A DNA stretch of 64,000 nucleotides from Plenodomus lindquistii. Its lineage: Eukaryota; Ascomycota; Dothideomycetes; Pleosporales; Leptosphaeriaceae. The translations under genes were made by a program, and so were the position numbers. Positions 1 to 10,855 of the stretch are shown one piece after another (the stretch's first letter is position 1; each line of letters starts with the position of its first letter). The stretch lies in NCBI GenBank assembly GCA_025504975.1, contig JANUWI010000001.1, forward strand, positions 2,356,001 through 2,420,000, given 5' to 3'. The notes under the pieces are model-generated. The model was not told the DNA's origin. It was given only the letters and a program-made list of their open reading frames with translations, and ran no database searches.

Positions 1-2718
1 GTGGAACTCATCACGATAACGATCCGACTCGGTGCTCTGAGCGGCGCTTGGTGTAAAGAAATGCTGACTGCAACTGCGACAGGTTGTGTAATCTGTCATG
101 TCATCAAGCGGCGCAGGGCGTTCCCATTCGTTGGGGTTGGAGGGTCCATTTGTGGGAGTTGCCCCAGGAGCTGGTGATCCTCGGTTGGGAGATGGTACTG
201 TAGCTTGTGGTGCTTCGCCGAAAGATGGAGTCGGGGCTGGTGAGACCAAGGGAGATTGGTGACCAGTTTCAATAGGCCCCATATCGGCTGGCTTCTTATC
301 CTTATAAGTTGGCTGGGGGTCGGTCTTTGCTGGCGACACGGGTAAGGGACTGGCTGTAGCCGGGTGTTCCTGATCCGAAGGCTTCAACCCATCAGTCTTG
401 GTCTCGAACTCTTCTATTGTTGTAGTGGCATCCCAGTTCTTGTCATCTTCGCTCCAATCTCTCTTTCCGGTGTTTAGAGCCGTAGTGGTAGCACCTGCAA
501 CTACCTCACTGCTTGGCTGAGCTTGAACAGGAGTGGACGAAATGGGTGCAGTTCTCGCAACCGTCTTGGGTTGCTGCTGTAAAGCCGTCTTGGCTAGCTC
601 TTCAGACGTCCTAGCCTTCGCAAGCTGTGCCTGCAAGTCGGCGATCTTCTGCTTCTGAGCAGCTACCTCTTTGTCCCGGCGGTCCAATTTCTTGTTGTAC
701 TCGTCTGCCGTTTCCTGCTTCAAATTTTGCCACATGGCAGAGCTATCCTTCGATTGCTTCTTATAGTCCTGCTCACGAGTAGCCATTTCTTCCTTTAATG
801 CCTTCTCGCGCGCATCACTTGTCTCAGAATGTGCTTTCGCAGTCGCTCTCAGTTGCGCCTCACGCTCCATGCTTGAGTCCAACTTTGCTTCCGCCTCCTT
901 CAGTGCCGCCGCGGTTTGTTCAGCCGCTGACAGTGACTTCTTCAGCTGCTCCTCGCGAATCAAACTTGATTGGAGCTCAGATCGTGCATTCTCAAGATCT
1001 TTAATCACCTCTTTGTTCTTTGCTTCGGCGAAAATGTTGCTTGAGCGACTCTTCTCAGCTTCTTCACGCTTGGCCTTCTCGTCCTGAAGAGCGTCGCGTA
1101 GCTCATTGACCTCTTCTTTGTACTTGATCTGCGCTTCGTAAAGAGAATCGCGCACGCTGTTAGCCTCGTCCTCTTTCTCGGCTAGCTGGTGGTCGAACCC
1201 CTCGAGTTCCTCGTTGGCACTGTCAAGCTTGGTTTCTAGATCTTTTCCTCGGCTGAGCTGTTCGGCGAGCTGCTTCTTTAGGGCTTCAATCTCGCCATGT
1301 GCACTTCGTAATTTAGTCTCCTGCTGCTCGGTCACAGTCACCTGAGTCTTGGCCTCCGCAAGAGCGCTTGCTTCGGCCGCCGAATCGCTAGCTTCCTGCT
1401 GCATTTTGCCGAGTGCAGTCTTAAGCTCTGCCTTTTCGCTCTCAAGCTCCGACTTCCGCTCGTTCGCTCGGGCCAGCCCATCTTCGAGTTTCTGCGCTTT
1501 TGCTTCAGCTGCTACGCAAACCTGATTCCTCTCGTTATACTTTTCGAGAAGGGACTCATGGTCGGCCCCAACCTTCGCCAAAGACGCCTCGACAGACCCC
1601 CGCTTGTCAGCCTCCTCTTTCAACAATGCTTTGACATCTGCCGCGGCTTTCTGAGCCTCGGTGAGCTTGCCCGTGAGCTCTTCTTCTCGCTCGCTCGGTG
1701 TACGGAAGTTCTGGAGTTCATTCTCTAATGATTTTCCCCGCACTTCCAGATCCTTCTTGCTCTTTTTTGTTTCTGCAAGATCCTTGAGGAGCCGTTCCTT
1801 CTCGAAATTGAGGGTGTTAATCCGCTGAGTACTTTCGTTCATTTGCGTCGTGCTCTTGCTCATTGTCTCCGTCGCGGCAAGGAGGTTATCATGATGCTTC
1901 TTTGCGAGAGCCTCCGCTTCGTCCGCCTCTTTTTGTAATTTCTCCAAAGCGGACTCATGTTGTTGCTTAAGCGATGCTGCGGATTCCGTCAACTTCTTGC
2001 TATACGTGCGCACGGCGTCCTTGTACGCCTCGTCACGCGCGGCTTTGATGCGCGCATCAACTACTCCATTCTGCTCTTTTGCAGCTTGTTTCAGATTCTT
2101 CATCTCCTCTTCGTTCTCGCGACGAACGCTTTCGAGCTTTGTAACGTCCTCGCGCGCTTTCCTCATCGTTTCCTTTTGTTGCGATAGTTGGACTTCGAGG
2201 TCCTTGATTTGCTGCTTTGTCTCCGCAGCCGTCCGCTCAAACCTCTGAACAGCACGGTCGCTTTTCGTAGCCTGATTTGACTTCTCTTCCTTCAGTCCGG
2301 CCAGCGCCTGCTTAAGCGCCTGCTCAAAATCGGCCCTCTCGGCTGTGACCTTCTTGATTTGAGTCTCGTGTTGCGACACGAGGAGGTTGGCCTGGGCTAG
2401 AAGCTTGAAGGCCTCTGTATCGCGGTTACGAGATGCCTGTGATGCCTCATGCAGAGATTTCATTTCATCGAGCTTTTGATTAGTCTCATCGTGATGCTGC
2501 TTTTGCTGTGCCGTCGATTCGGCATGGTGCTGGTTCCGTTGTTGCATCCCTTCAGTATGCTGATCGTCCCTGAGCCTGTTCTCATATGTTCGCCTCACAT
2601 GGGATGCGACCATACTGCAAGCGACCGTCGCCACTAGGCCTGACGCAAATGGCTTCACGACGGGCCATTGCGTGCCCCCGTCAGCGTCAGCATATTGCGT
2701 GATCTCCTGCGGATTCAT
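1..2718 (-). CDS. Long coiled-coil protein, 3' end outside window (partial)
   Basis: An uninterrupted minus-strand frame of 906 codons runs from an ATG at 2718 to the window edge; I checked every codon for stops. Residues about 23-39 form a short hydrophobic stretch after a polar N-terminus and could be a membrane anchor. Residues about 60-690 are charged, Glu/Lys/Gln/Ala-rich and heptad-like with almost no proline, which is typical of a long parallel coiled coil. Residues about 700-860 are Pro/Ser/Thr-rich and disordered-looking. Near the edge is Cys880-x2-Cys883 followed by a His, possibly half of a zinc finger whose other ligands lie off-window. I do not recognise the family, and similarity to myosin tails or CALCOCO-type proteins would be only compositional. 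The ATG is the first in frame. No intron is needed in the visible part. Confidence 0.75.
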   Translation of the reverse strand, partial: MNPQEITQYADADGGTQWPVVKPFASGLVATVACSMVASHVRRTYENRLRDDQHTEGMQQRNQHHAESTAQQKQHHDETNQKLDEMKSLHEASQASRNRDTEAFKLLAQANLLVSQHETQIKKVTAERADFEQALKQALAGLKEEKSNQATKSDRAVQRFERTAAETKQQIKDLEVQLSQQKETMRKAREDVTKLESVRRENEEEMKNLKQAAKEQNGVVDARIKAARDEAYKDAVRTYSKKLTESAASLKQQHESALEKLQKEADEAEALAKKHHDNLLAATETMSKSTTQMNESTQRINTLNFEKERLLKDLAETKKSKKDLEVRGKSLENELQNFRTPSEREEELTGKLTEAQKAAADVKALLKEEADKRGSVEASLAKVGADHESLLEKYNERNQVCVAAEAKAQKLEDGLARANERKSELESEKAELKTALGKMQQEASDSAAEASALAEAKTQVTVTEQQETKLRSAHGEIEALKKQLAEQLSRGKDLETKLDSANEELEGFDHQLAEKEDEANSVRDSLYEAQIKYKEEVNELRDALQDEKAKREEAEKSRSSNIFAEAKNKEVIKDLENARSELQSSLIREEQLKKSLSAAEQTAAALKEAEAKLDSSMEREAQLRATAKAHSETSDAREKALKEEMATREQDYKKQSKDSSAMWQNLKQETADEYNKKLDRRDKEVAAQKQKIADLQAQLAKARTSEELAKTALQQQPKTVARTAPISSTPVQAQPSSEVVAGATTTALNTGKRDWSEDDKNWDATTTIEEFETKTDGLKPSDQEHPATASPLPVSPAKTDPQPTYKDKKPADMGPIETGHQSPLVSPAPTPSFGEAPQATVPSPNRGSPAPGATPTNGPSNPNEWERPAPLDDMTDYTTCRSCSQHFFTPSAAQSTESDRYRDEFH

Positions 2719-3324
2719 GACTGTCCTCACGATCGTCGGATTAGTTGTGTGTGTGCGTGTAAATTCAAATACGTATATGTGCCAAATTCTGGTTCGGAAT
2801 TTGATGCTGTGTACTAAAGTAATGTCGTCTTAGGTTTTCAGTTGCGAGATTGTTGCGGATGTTTTGTTTTAGAGTGTGTCTCAAATCTATTGATCGAGTT
2901 TGAGGCGGTGGCTGGTTCAGGATAAAGGTCTTTGTCTGAGGGAAGCAAATGGCAAAGGATATTACGGGTGACAAGGGTGACAAAGCCCCACGAATTAGAA
3001 CAAGATGATCAGCTCAAAGGATCTTAGAGTGATTGTGTCAGCGCAACAAACAGACGATACCAGGTGCCAAATATGCTCAGCAGGTGGTTCTCATCGCGAT
3101 AGCTTTTTGACCTCGATCATAGGTGCGCATTGTTCTCGGGGAGGATGCGGGATCTAGAGCAGGAAACTTTTGACCTTGCATGGCTCTGCCTGTAGATTGG
3201 GGACGGCTGTTTGGTAAGTATTTAGCTACCTCTCTTCAAGAATCTGTGGAACAAGTGCTGCTTACCCCGATGTTCGCTTCCACAGGGCGCGTTCCAACAT
3301 CTTCCTACAATGTCCTTCTCTGCT
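2719..3324. other. Intergenic: 5' region of the coiled-coil gene
   Basis: Only short non-conserved ORFs occur here. The stretch next to 2719 is the 5' region of the leftward coiled-coil gene, and the part next to 3324 is downstream of the SGNH gene. No RNA gene or repeat is visible. Confidence 0.5.
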
Positions 3325-4350
3325 TCAATCAGCCATTGTCAAATTGTGCTCCTGCAATATCGCCCCAAACATCTCTGCCATTTTCCTGCCACCCTCCTCA
3401 TTCGGCTCAACCCTGTCCGTATAGTCCCCACCCACTTTTCCATTCATCACCTCATACAATGCACACGGCACAATGTCCACGCCATCTACCTTGATCTCCA
3501 TTGTGGCCTGGCGATACATGGCCCTAATTCCTGCTTGCAACCGCTCTGGCCACCTATCGTACCCCAGTGCCGAAAGCTGCCGATCTGCCCAACTCTTCTG
3601 TCCTAAACCACTTTCGAGCGGGTAGTAGATCATACATACGATGACGGCGCGGGGCTTTGTGACGGCCGTAAGTCTCGCAACATAGTCCTGAACTTTTGCA
3701 CCAAAGAGATTGCGGAAGTAGGAAAGGGAGGAGGCGGTGCCATTCTCGAGGTGGGATATGGGCGTGAGCCAGGCAAGCCGTAGCATGTTGATCATTGTCC
3801 AGAGGCTGGGTTTGAGAGCAACATCGTTGCCGCCGATACTGAGAATAAGCGTATCTTGGGGACGAATGTTGTCGCGAATGAATTCGTCATGAGGCAGTAG
3901 ATTGGTATTCCTCTCTCGGATCATGGACTCTTCGACTGCGCTATTCAGCGCTGTTGCGCGGTCGCCGAGATAATGGTTGAGCCAAAATGCGACATCGGGG
4001 TTGGGTTCTGGCTTGCTTAAGGTTTTGGAGTAAATCTCGGGGATGACAACGTTGGGATCTCGATACGCTGTGTTGACCCAGTATTTGTTATCGAGAGAGG
4101 AGTCTCCGGCGAAGTACACAATGGGCTTGTCACCACGCTCGTTCAAAGTGATTTGACGGAATGTTGCAAGGTCTTGGAGGGGGTGACCTTTGTATTCAAA
4201 GTAGAACTTTGCGCAATTGATCTTGGGTGGCTTTCCGTGGTCGACAGTGGTAGAAGACATGTCTGCGGCCGTTGTGGCTGGCGTGGGGGCGGGGGCGGGG
4301 GCGGGAGATCGTCGTGGGGGAACGATGCGCTCAACCACTGAGTCGCTCAT
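3325..4350 (-). CDS. SGNH/GDSL-hydrolase-like protein with Glu replacing the usual His
   Basis: A 341-aa single-exon frame. After a Pro/Ala-rich N-terminus it shows SGNH-superfamily blocks: block I FAGDSSLDN (nucleophile Ser84 in GDS), block III GGND (Gly174, Asn175) and a terminal block V-like segment, DRVEPNEEGG (residues 312-321). In canonical SGNH enzymes the last block is DxxH, supplying the catalytic Asp and His. Here Asp312 is present but Glu315 sits where His is expected. The enzyme may work with a dyad, use another base, or have lost hydrolase activity. There is no signal peptide or membrane helix, so an intracellular location is likely. The N-terminal PAPAPAPTP stretch is encoded by a small GC-rich tandem repeat. 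The superfamily call is firm; the substrate is unknown. Confidence 0.75.
   Translation of the reverse strand: MSDSVVERIVPPRRSPAPAPAPTPATTAADMSSTTVDHGKPPKINCAKFYFEYKGHPLQDLATFRQITLNERGDKPIVYFAGDSSLDNKYWVNTAYRDPNVVIPEIYSKTLSKPEPNPDVAFWLNHYLGDRATALNSAVEESMIRERNTNLLPHDEFIRDNIRPQDTLILSIGGNDVALKPSLWTMINMLRLAWLTPISHLENGTASSLSYFRNLFGAKVQDYVARLTAVTKPRAVIVCMIYYPLESGLGQKSWADRQLSALGYDRWPERLQAGIRAMYRQATMEIKVDGVDIVPCALYEVMNGKVGGDYTDRVEPNEEGGRKMAEMFGAILQEHNLTMAD
4284..4303. repeat. GGGGGC short tandem repeat
   Basis: About three 6-bp units lie inside the SGNH gene and encode alternating Pro-Ala near its N-terminus. Repeat-number variation would change protein length without a frameshift. Confidence 0.7.
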
Positions 4351-5175
4351 TACCGTGGCAAGTTGATCATTGAGGATAACTAAGAGCGCGCGAGGGCTCC
4401 GGATATCAGAGTCGTAAATGCTGATGTGAGCGAGAGCGAGAGCGAGTCGGGCTGCTGCGCAAGGACAAGGCAGCCGCGTTTGATAGCCCCAAGGCTCCCT
4501 CTGAAGTTATTTCCGCCAAGCCCGGGCACCATGCCGCCTGATCACCATCTGCACTTCCGCAGATCAATATTAGACGAAGACACAAAGTCGATAAATATCT
4601 TATTTCAATTGATTGAAGTTTCATTGGCTCGTCAGTCATTTTGAGTAGAAGTCAATTTGGATGCATCACGTGCTACCTCATTCACTCGAACAGATCACTA
4701 CGTCATGATGTGATTAGTACAAAGTAGGAATGTTTTGATCGTCCTGTCTAACATCGTTCAGCCACTTCCCCTCTACATACGAGTGGGTTGATAAAGTAGG
4801 CGGCTATGATCACAAACACAAATCGGGTCGTACCGAATTCTTGAGAGGATTTGCGTGTGCAGCAGTGTTGACGAGCTGGGAGTTCACTCCAGATCTGCGC
4901 AGGGAGAATGCGCCCCATGGTGGGATGCGGGTGTGAAAGTCGGCGGAACACCAAATCTCGAGCATAGCGACGCAGCACCAGTAGATGCCACGTCCTGTAC
5001 ATGATCATCTTCATACACTCATAGAGTCATCTGGAAACGTGTAGTGGGCCTGTGTCATGTCACAGTCACTGTGATCGAGTCATGACACGTTCGCAATCGG
5101 CCGCGTGAACATCTCCGTTGATGCATGTACATAATGCGTCATGGCCATCACCAGCCAGCTACACGCCCTACGCAT
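4351..5175. other. Intergenic between SGNH gene and sugar transporter
   Basis: This contains the presumed promoter of the leftward SGNH gene and the 3' flank of the transporter. ORFs here are short and lack recognisable features. Confidence 0.5.
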
Positions 5176-7011
5176 CTACGCTGATCGCTCAACTGTCGTA
5201 GTGCCCGTCTTCTCATGCTCACCGATCTCCGTGACGCCATCAACAAGACCTCCATGAACCGTCTTCTCAACAGCCTTGACAGCCTCATCGGCGAGTGCCT
5301 TGTCTTCAAACACTGCGTCACGATTAGCAAAATCCTCCACGCAACGTTCATCGTGAGGTACTTACAGAAAGCCAATTCTTCAAGCGTGCGGTTGTACGTC
5401 TCAGGGTACATGAAGTACACGAACAAGAACTCGAAGCTTATCCACCCGCAGTAGATGGCCAGGTACTTCCACTCAATCGCATCGAGCGCAATAGGATTGA
5501 CATAGACGGAGAAGAAGCCTGCAAGCTTGCCGAAAATCTGCTCAATACCAATACCCATAGTACGTTGCGCGTATGGAAAGAGTTCGACGAGATATGTGTA
5601 CGTGAGCGAATTGTTGCCGATGTTGTAGCAGGGCGAGTACGCAAAGTAGAAGAACAGCGAAGCAATTTGCGCAGCGTTGTTCGTCTGATCGTTAGCCTTG
5701 GCGTGCTGCAGCTTCTGAAAGCAAATTGTCATAGCCATGAAAACTAAGACCATGGATCCGGCGGAGAGCATGAACATCCGTCGACGTCGGAAACGTGTGA
5801 CGGTCAGCGCGATGATGACGCCGTTGATCAAGCCCCAGCATTGGTTCGCAATGTTGATACGGGTCTTCGCATAGCTGGAGGTGTAGCCCATCAAGGTGAA
5901 CAGCAGGTTCTGGTAGTAGGAGAGCAAGGTGTTGCCGCTCATCTGAGTGAAGAGACCGAGGAAACAAGAAATGAGCACTCGGCGTCGCATACCGGGTGTG
6001 CGTATCATGTCGAGCCAGGATTGCTTAGAGTTTTCCATTTCGAGCTTGATTGTGGATCGGATCTGGGCCATCTCGGCTTGTACGAGCACGGAGCTGGCGT
6101 CGCCTTCTGCGTGATATTTGACCAAGACCGCGTAGGCCTCCTCATCACGATCCTTGGAGACAAGCCAACGAGGGCTTTCTGGGAGGAAGCTGCACTACAT
6201 CAGTCTACATCACCAACACAAGCCGATACGTCTTACTAGACCGTGGCGATCTGGAGAAATGATGGACACATCTGCAAAAGAGAAGGCACACGCCAACTCC
6301 AGTTGCCAACGATGCTTGTCGTGCGGATCGAAATGGCGGCTGCAATAATGGCACCAATAAAGTAGGATGCATTGAACAGCGAGGTCAAGAAAGGTCTTTC
6401 TTTGGGGTATCCCAGTTCTCCGATCAGGGCCGAGCCCGAGATGATGCAGAAGAGGATGCCATATCCGAGCAGCATACGCGCAATAATGTACATCCCAACT
6501 AGTCACAAAGTCAGTGCATCGGGGTCAGGTCTCAGAACCGCCATGAACCTACTATGCTGGGCGAAACCTTGTAGCAGAGCTCCGACGACCATGATGGCTG
6601 AGCCGAGTAAGATGGAGAAACGCCTGCCATATTTCTGGTTCAGCCATGGCGCGACGGGAACAGCCAGGATGGAGCCGAGCTGGTAGCAAGAAGACATAAT
6701 GCCAATGATGGAAGGTTCGATGCCAGGCTTGCCATCTTTCAAGTATCCGTCTCCAAAGACTATTCCTATCAGCTAAAGGTCGATGGTGTCCTATAGAGCG
6801 CCATACATGTGTTGAACGGCGTCGAGAATTGCAGCGTCCCAATCAGTTGAGAATCGAACCCAGAGGTGATCTCAACACCCATGCAACAGCAAAAGAGGTA
6901 AAAGTACATCACCCGCAGATTGCGCTTCCTATACCATGGCACTTTGTCCTCCGCCACCATGCGGGTGATGATGGGATCCGAGGTACCATCTTGAGCTTTG
7001 ATGAGGCCCAT
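5176..7011 (-). CDS. MFS sugar transporter (hexose/lactose-permease type), 5 exons
   Basis: Spliced minus-strand model: exons 7011-6807, 6759-6553, 6498-6237, 6189-5366 and 5312-5176. The four introns (47, 54, 47, 53 nt) all have GT-AG ends and phases that join into 544 codons plus stop. The protein has the sugar-porter pattern of 12 hydrophobic segments with family signatures: GFDSQLIG in TM1, NQKYGRR between TM2 and TM3, PESPRWL before the central loop (about residue 228), and PETYNRTLEELAFLFE after TM12. It should sit in the plasma membrane and import a hexose, pentose or disaccharide by proton symport. The substrate cannot be read from the sequence. Reading single frames gives only fragments because of the introns. 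No biosynthetic or catabolic partner gene lies beside it. Confidence 0.9.
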
Positions 7012-8563
7012 GATGAAGGTGTTGCGTGAGGTCGCTTGACGCCTGCAAACGCGTACAGCCAGACCCTAACCTTATACCCCAATGTTATTCAGGTGGGTCC
7101 ACCCCACAGCTCCGGCAACTTTCCCCAGATACTCCGATGGTGGGAGAGGCGGAGGCGGAGACCCTGACCGCAATGCCGAATCAATATCTTACATTGGATA
7201 AGCGTCTGGGCGTACCTTGTCGTTGGGCTTGGCCCCCGGCTAAATTGGTCGCATCTACCAATGGTCGGGTCTTCATCCCACCGAGCGAATTCAGAGCAGC
7301 CCGGGCGTACGCCCCGCCTGTCGTGAATGCAGTGTTGGAGCCTTTTATCCTGTGATCTTCGTTCGAGTCGTACAACGGCAGGTCGCAACATGAGGTCGCA
7401 GTTACGGAGCTAACAAGGATCTTGCTGAAGTGTGGTAAGCACACCATGACACCTGGCTGAAGCAATATGTGATTCGACAATCAATAACGTTATCGTGTGG
7501 CCTTGGAAGTTCGCCTCGAATAGATGACATGACCATGACTGGTGCCAACGGCCATACTGTGTACTTTGAGGTGCGCTTTGAAAACTACCCCTCGGTTGTT
7601 GGGACTGTGCGCCGCAATGGCATTGTCAAACGGTTCAGCGCAGGTGGCTTGGTAGCTTGTGACAATGTAGGTAAACCTGTATTACAGCTGCCGCATCGTC
7701 AGAGCGGGGCTTTTTTGCCTATGCATCGGCCGTGCCGTGCGCTTGCATTCGATGGATAGAGAACAAAAAGGTGCATTGGACTCCATCTGATCTTTGAGAT
7801 GCGTCGACTGTCAGCATTTGTGCAAAGGTTCGATCGCTGCTGGGTGATGTCGTTGATTTAGAAAAAGCACGAAATGCCCCGACTGGGCGGCTGAGGCTTT
7901 TCAAGCGAACCGGATAGATTGGGCTCTTGAGGAGAGTGCCGGGTAGGGCTAGGCGACGCGGGGTACTTCTTTTGGTCGCCCAGATTGGCTACCGCATTGA
8001 CATCCAACACATGTCTTCGAGAAAGATGCATGGGAGAACACATCCTAGTGTGGTTGTGCGACGTTCTGCCAGGGTTAATAAACATCGCCGTCAAGGGTCT
8101 CTCCTCTCCAAACTCGATTCCTGCGAGTACTGTGCTGCGAAAAATTGGCTTATAACATAGCCTGAGTCCGATCTCCTTTACGGTTACCACATCGTCGCAA
8201 CAACTTGCGGCTCAGCCTACTGCTTGCAGTGGGAATGCGTGACTCCAAGTGTTTTCCAGGCGTCCATCAGATCTTCAGACTTCACCCGAGTAGCGAATAC
8301 TCCTGGCAGGGCGGTAATCAGCCTTGTCTATGCCTATGAATGTTGAAAAGGTCACATTGAGACCCGACGACTCGCTTTCGCTCGATTAAGAAAATGCTTG
8401 GTGCAACTTAGACCCATGTTCTCTTTTAAAGGGTCTCACATGCTTTTGATGGGGCGAAGTAAGCGTGGTATGGCAATAGACGTCCGCACTTTTCAGATTA
8501 GCCGGCTTGGATCCTGGATGGGTTGGAGTGTCTTTCTGGGCTATGGGTCGTAGCGTACTGTAG
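7012..8563. other. Intergenic, no supported gene
   Basis: Only short ORFs of random-looking composition. The 7012-7450 part is the presumed promoter of the sugar transporter. No domain, RNA gene or clear repeat is visible. Confidence 0.5.
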
Positions 8564-9121
8564 CTCGGCTGTCCTGAGCATGTCCTGTATAGGCGCGGCT
8601 GCCTTGTCCTCCGACTCATACAGAAAGCACTTTTGACTTTTCCGCCTTGCAAGGCTTGAAAATGAGTTACCGGTGACACCTTTGTCGAATGACAACTGAG
8701 GGTAAAGCACGTAATACCATCTGGAGAGGGGGGCATGACGTACCTGATAAAACCTCGCAGGAAGAGGAATCTTGACGCAAGAGGTCATCTTTTGAGGCTT
8801 CCCAACTGACCTGCTATAGAAGTTGATCATCCTCGGCTGTTCTTGTCCTAGCTTGGTGCGTGATGTAGGACCGGTGGACGTCTCATATTCACGCTTCCTT
8901 CCAAGCCGCTGAAGATCGCGACGCAATGTCAATGTTGTCAGGCTGCTTGATAATGTCGCTCGATTGACGCCAGAGAGGACACACTCGGTGATGAAGCGGT
9001 TAGTGTGTGGGAAGTCCATCGACGACCCAAAGACGATGTGGGCAGCGTGACGGACGCGCAGCGACAAGATGAGATTCGCTTGTCATCGTGAATTGGCAAA
9101 CCTCCCGGACAGCTGAACCTC

Positions 9122-9167
9122 CAGGACAGCCGAACATGAGGACAGCCGAACATGAGGACACCCGAAT
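9122..9167. repeat. Three tandem 16-bp repeats
   Basis: The unit GGACAGCCGAACATGA starts at about 9124, 9140 and 9156 with a period of exactly 16 bp; the third copy has changes. It consists of the reverse-complement form of the surrounding 12-bp motif plus a short spacer. Confidence 0.75.
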
Positions 9168-10117
9168 CTAAGGGGTAGCCAAATTCTAACTGCAGCCAGT
9201 TCCGGCGGACAGTCGAAGCTTTAATTTAGCTGAACAGCCTATAGGAGGTTGGCTCTCAGGATCTAGGCGTAATCGAGTATTTGCCGAGAGAGCGCATTGG
9301 TCGTCACCTTATTCTCATTGTGAAGATGAGGAGGGGCCAGCTCGGCTGTCCTAGGGAGAAAATTCGGCGGTCCTGGACAATGTATTGCAGGACAGCTCGA
9401 CTCTCGACGCGTTCTTCACGCGATGTCCTGCACATTGTCGAGTCGCTCCATCAAGATCAGTGAGTTGAAAGACACAATACATATAGAGCCAGCGTCAAGC
9501 ATTGTCTCAGCACTGCAGTTCATTGAGGCTGGCCTTGGGTACTGCAAATGTAGTACCAAGTCGATGTACTGTATTCCGCGAAACTCGGCTTGTCCCACGG
9601 CGAAAGCTCGGCTGTCCTGTGTTTATAGCGCAGAACAGCTAAACTTTTGACGCGTCAAGAGCCCAAGACGTGATATGTGCTGGCGTGACGCGACTTTACC
9701 AAGTCTATTATACGAGCTGGAGCTCGACTGACCTGCAAACAATTGAGCTTTCGACACGTCAAGACGCGTTCATGTACGGGCGCAACGAGGGTCTACCGTG
9801 GCAACAGGTCTATTTCAACAATATGCTCAAGTCGATTAAGGAACGAGATAGTTCAGAATCTGTCGATTCCGCTGTACTGCCAAAACCGTATTCTGGAACT
9901 CTCCAAACGTCGTCTGGTGAAAACTGGCTAGCACATTTGCATTACCGTGTGGAGCATTGTGTAGAGCTCAACTGACCCGGTGCGATCCAATATCCATCCC
10001 AAGTTCTCAACCCCCCAAATTCCCCAGCCGTCCCGTACTCTCGGCTCAGAGTTCGACTGACCCAAGGCAAAAGCTCAGCTGTCCTATGTTCATAGCACAG
10101 GAGAGCCGAACACATGT

Positions 10118-10164
10118 TTCAAACACATATCAGACCGCAATATGGTCTGAAATGCATGTTTGAA
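10118..10164. repeat. Imperfect hairpin (inverted repeat)
   Basis: Outer arms TTCAAACA and TGTTTGAA (10118-10125, 10157-10164) and inner arms CAGACC and GGTCTG (10131-10136, 10144-10149) enclose a 7-nt loop. It lies inside the repeat tract. I see no link to a transcript. Confidence 0.6.
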
Positions 10165-10415
10165 GAGCTCGGCTGACCCAAGGCGGTACCTCGGCTGTCC
10201 TGAGTACTAGCGTAGGACAGCTGAACATTCGCGTTACAGCGTGTGTGAATCGCAATATGCGATCCGCGAGAAAGATGGCGGGTGTCTTTTGTGTAGCAAA
10301 AGACGCGTAATATCGCGGTTAAAACGCGTCGGATATGCGTGTGGAGTTTGCAGGCGCGGTTTGGCACGTCGCGGACGCAAGATACGTTCACGTCGGGGGT
10401 ACTTCGGCTGTCCTG

Positions 10416-10855
10416 AGTATTGAGCGTTGTTAGCGTTGGTCAGACGAACTTTTGCGCTAGAGTTTGAGATTCGGATCGTAAATGCGATGGCAGTATGTGG
10501 CGAAGGTGGCTTTGTGTGACATTGCGCATATGGATGGAGTGCGGTTACAGTACTCTCTACTCAGGTGTAGTGGACTGGTATAGATATAGCATCAGGGACA
10601 CAGTGGTGATCATAGCCACCTTACAATGCGCAACTTTGTTCACACACTCATTGAACCCCAAGAAGACTGGAATGCTTGGTAACTGTTCATTATTATGTCT
10701 CGGTCATGATGTAGGCAATGGATTGCTCAAAAACGCCGCGCCGGAGAAGACAATTTGACTCTCACTACAAAACAGAAGGGAGGACCGAGGGTATCAAGAA
10801 ACTAGGTAAGAATTCAAGTCATCTCCACGTCGTACTCATCGCTGGCCGCACCCTT
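10416..10855. other. Intergenic, no supported gene
   Basis: The segment between the repeat tract and the stop of the MARVEL gene holds only short, unconvincing ORFs. Confidence 0.5.

Larger units (their letters stand above)
8566..10415. repeat. Tract of a 12-bp motif TCGGCTGTCCTG in both orientations
   Basis: The motif and near-copies recur at 8566, 9342, 9364, 9608, 10075, 10191 and 10404 on the plus strand. Its reverse complement (CAGGACAGCCGA-like) occurs at 9122, 9138, 9154, 9388, 10098 and 10213. Several face each other about 10-25 nt apart (9608 with the AGAACAGCTAAAC copy near 9632; 10075 with 10098; 10191 with 10213), so they can form imperfect hairpins. Related degraded forms (CTCGACTGACC, CTCAACTGACC) fill the gaps. 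No transposase or other coding sequence accompanies them. This looks like a cluster of small palindromic elements or relics of a non-autonomous element. Confidence 0.65.

Noticed and set aside
8498..9067. Minus-strand open frame of 189 codons
   Set aside because: It begins at TTG, has no recognisable motif, and overlaps the start of the repeat tract. Composition does not separate it from chance.
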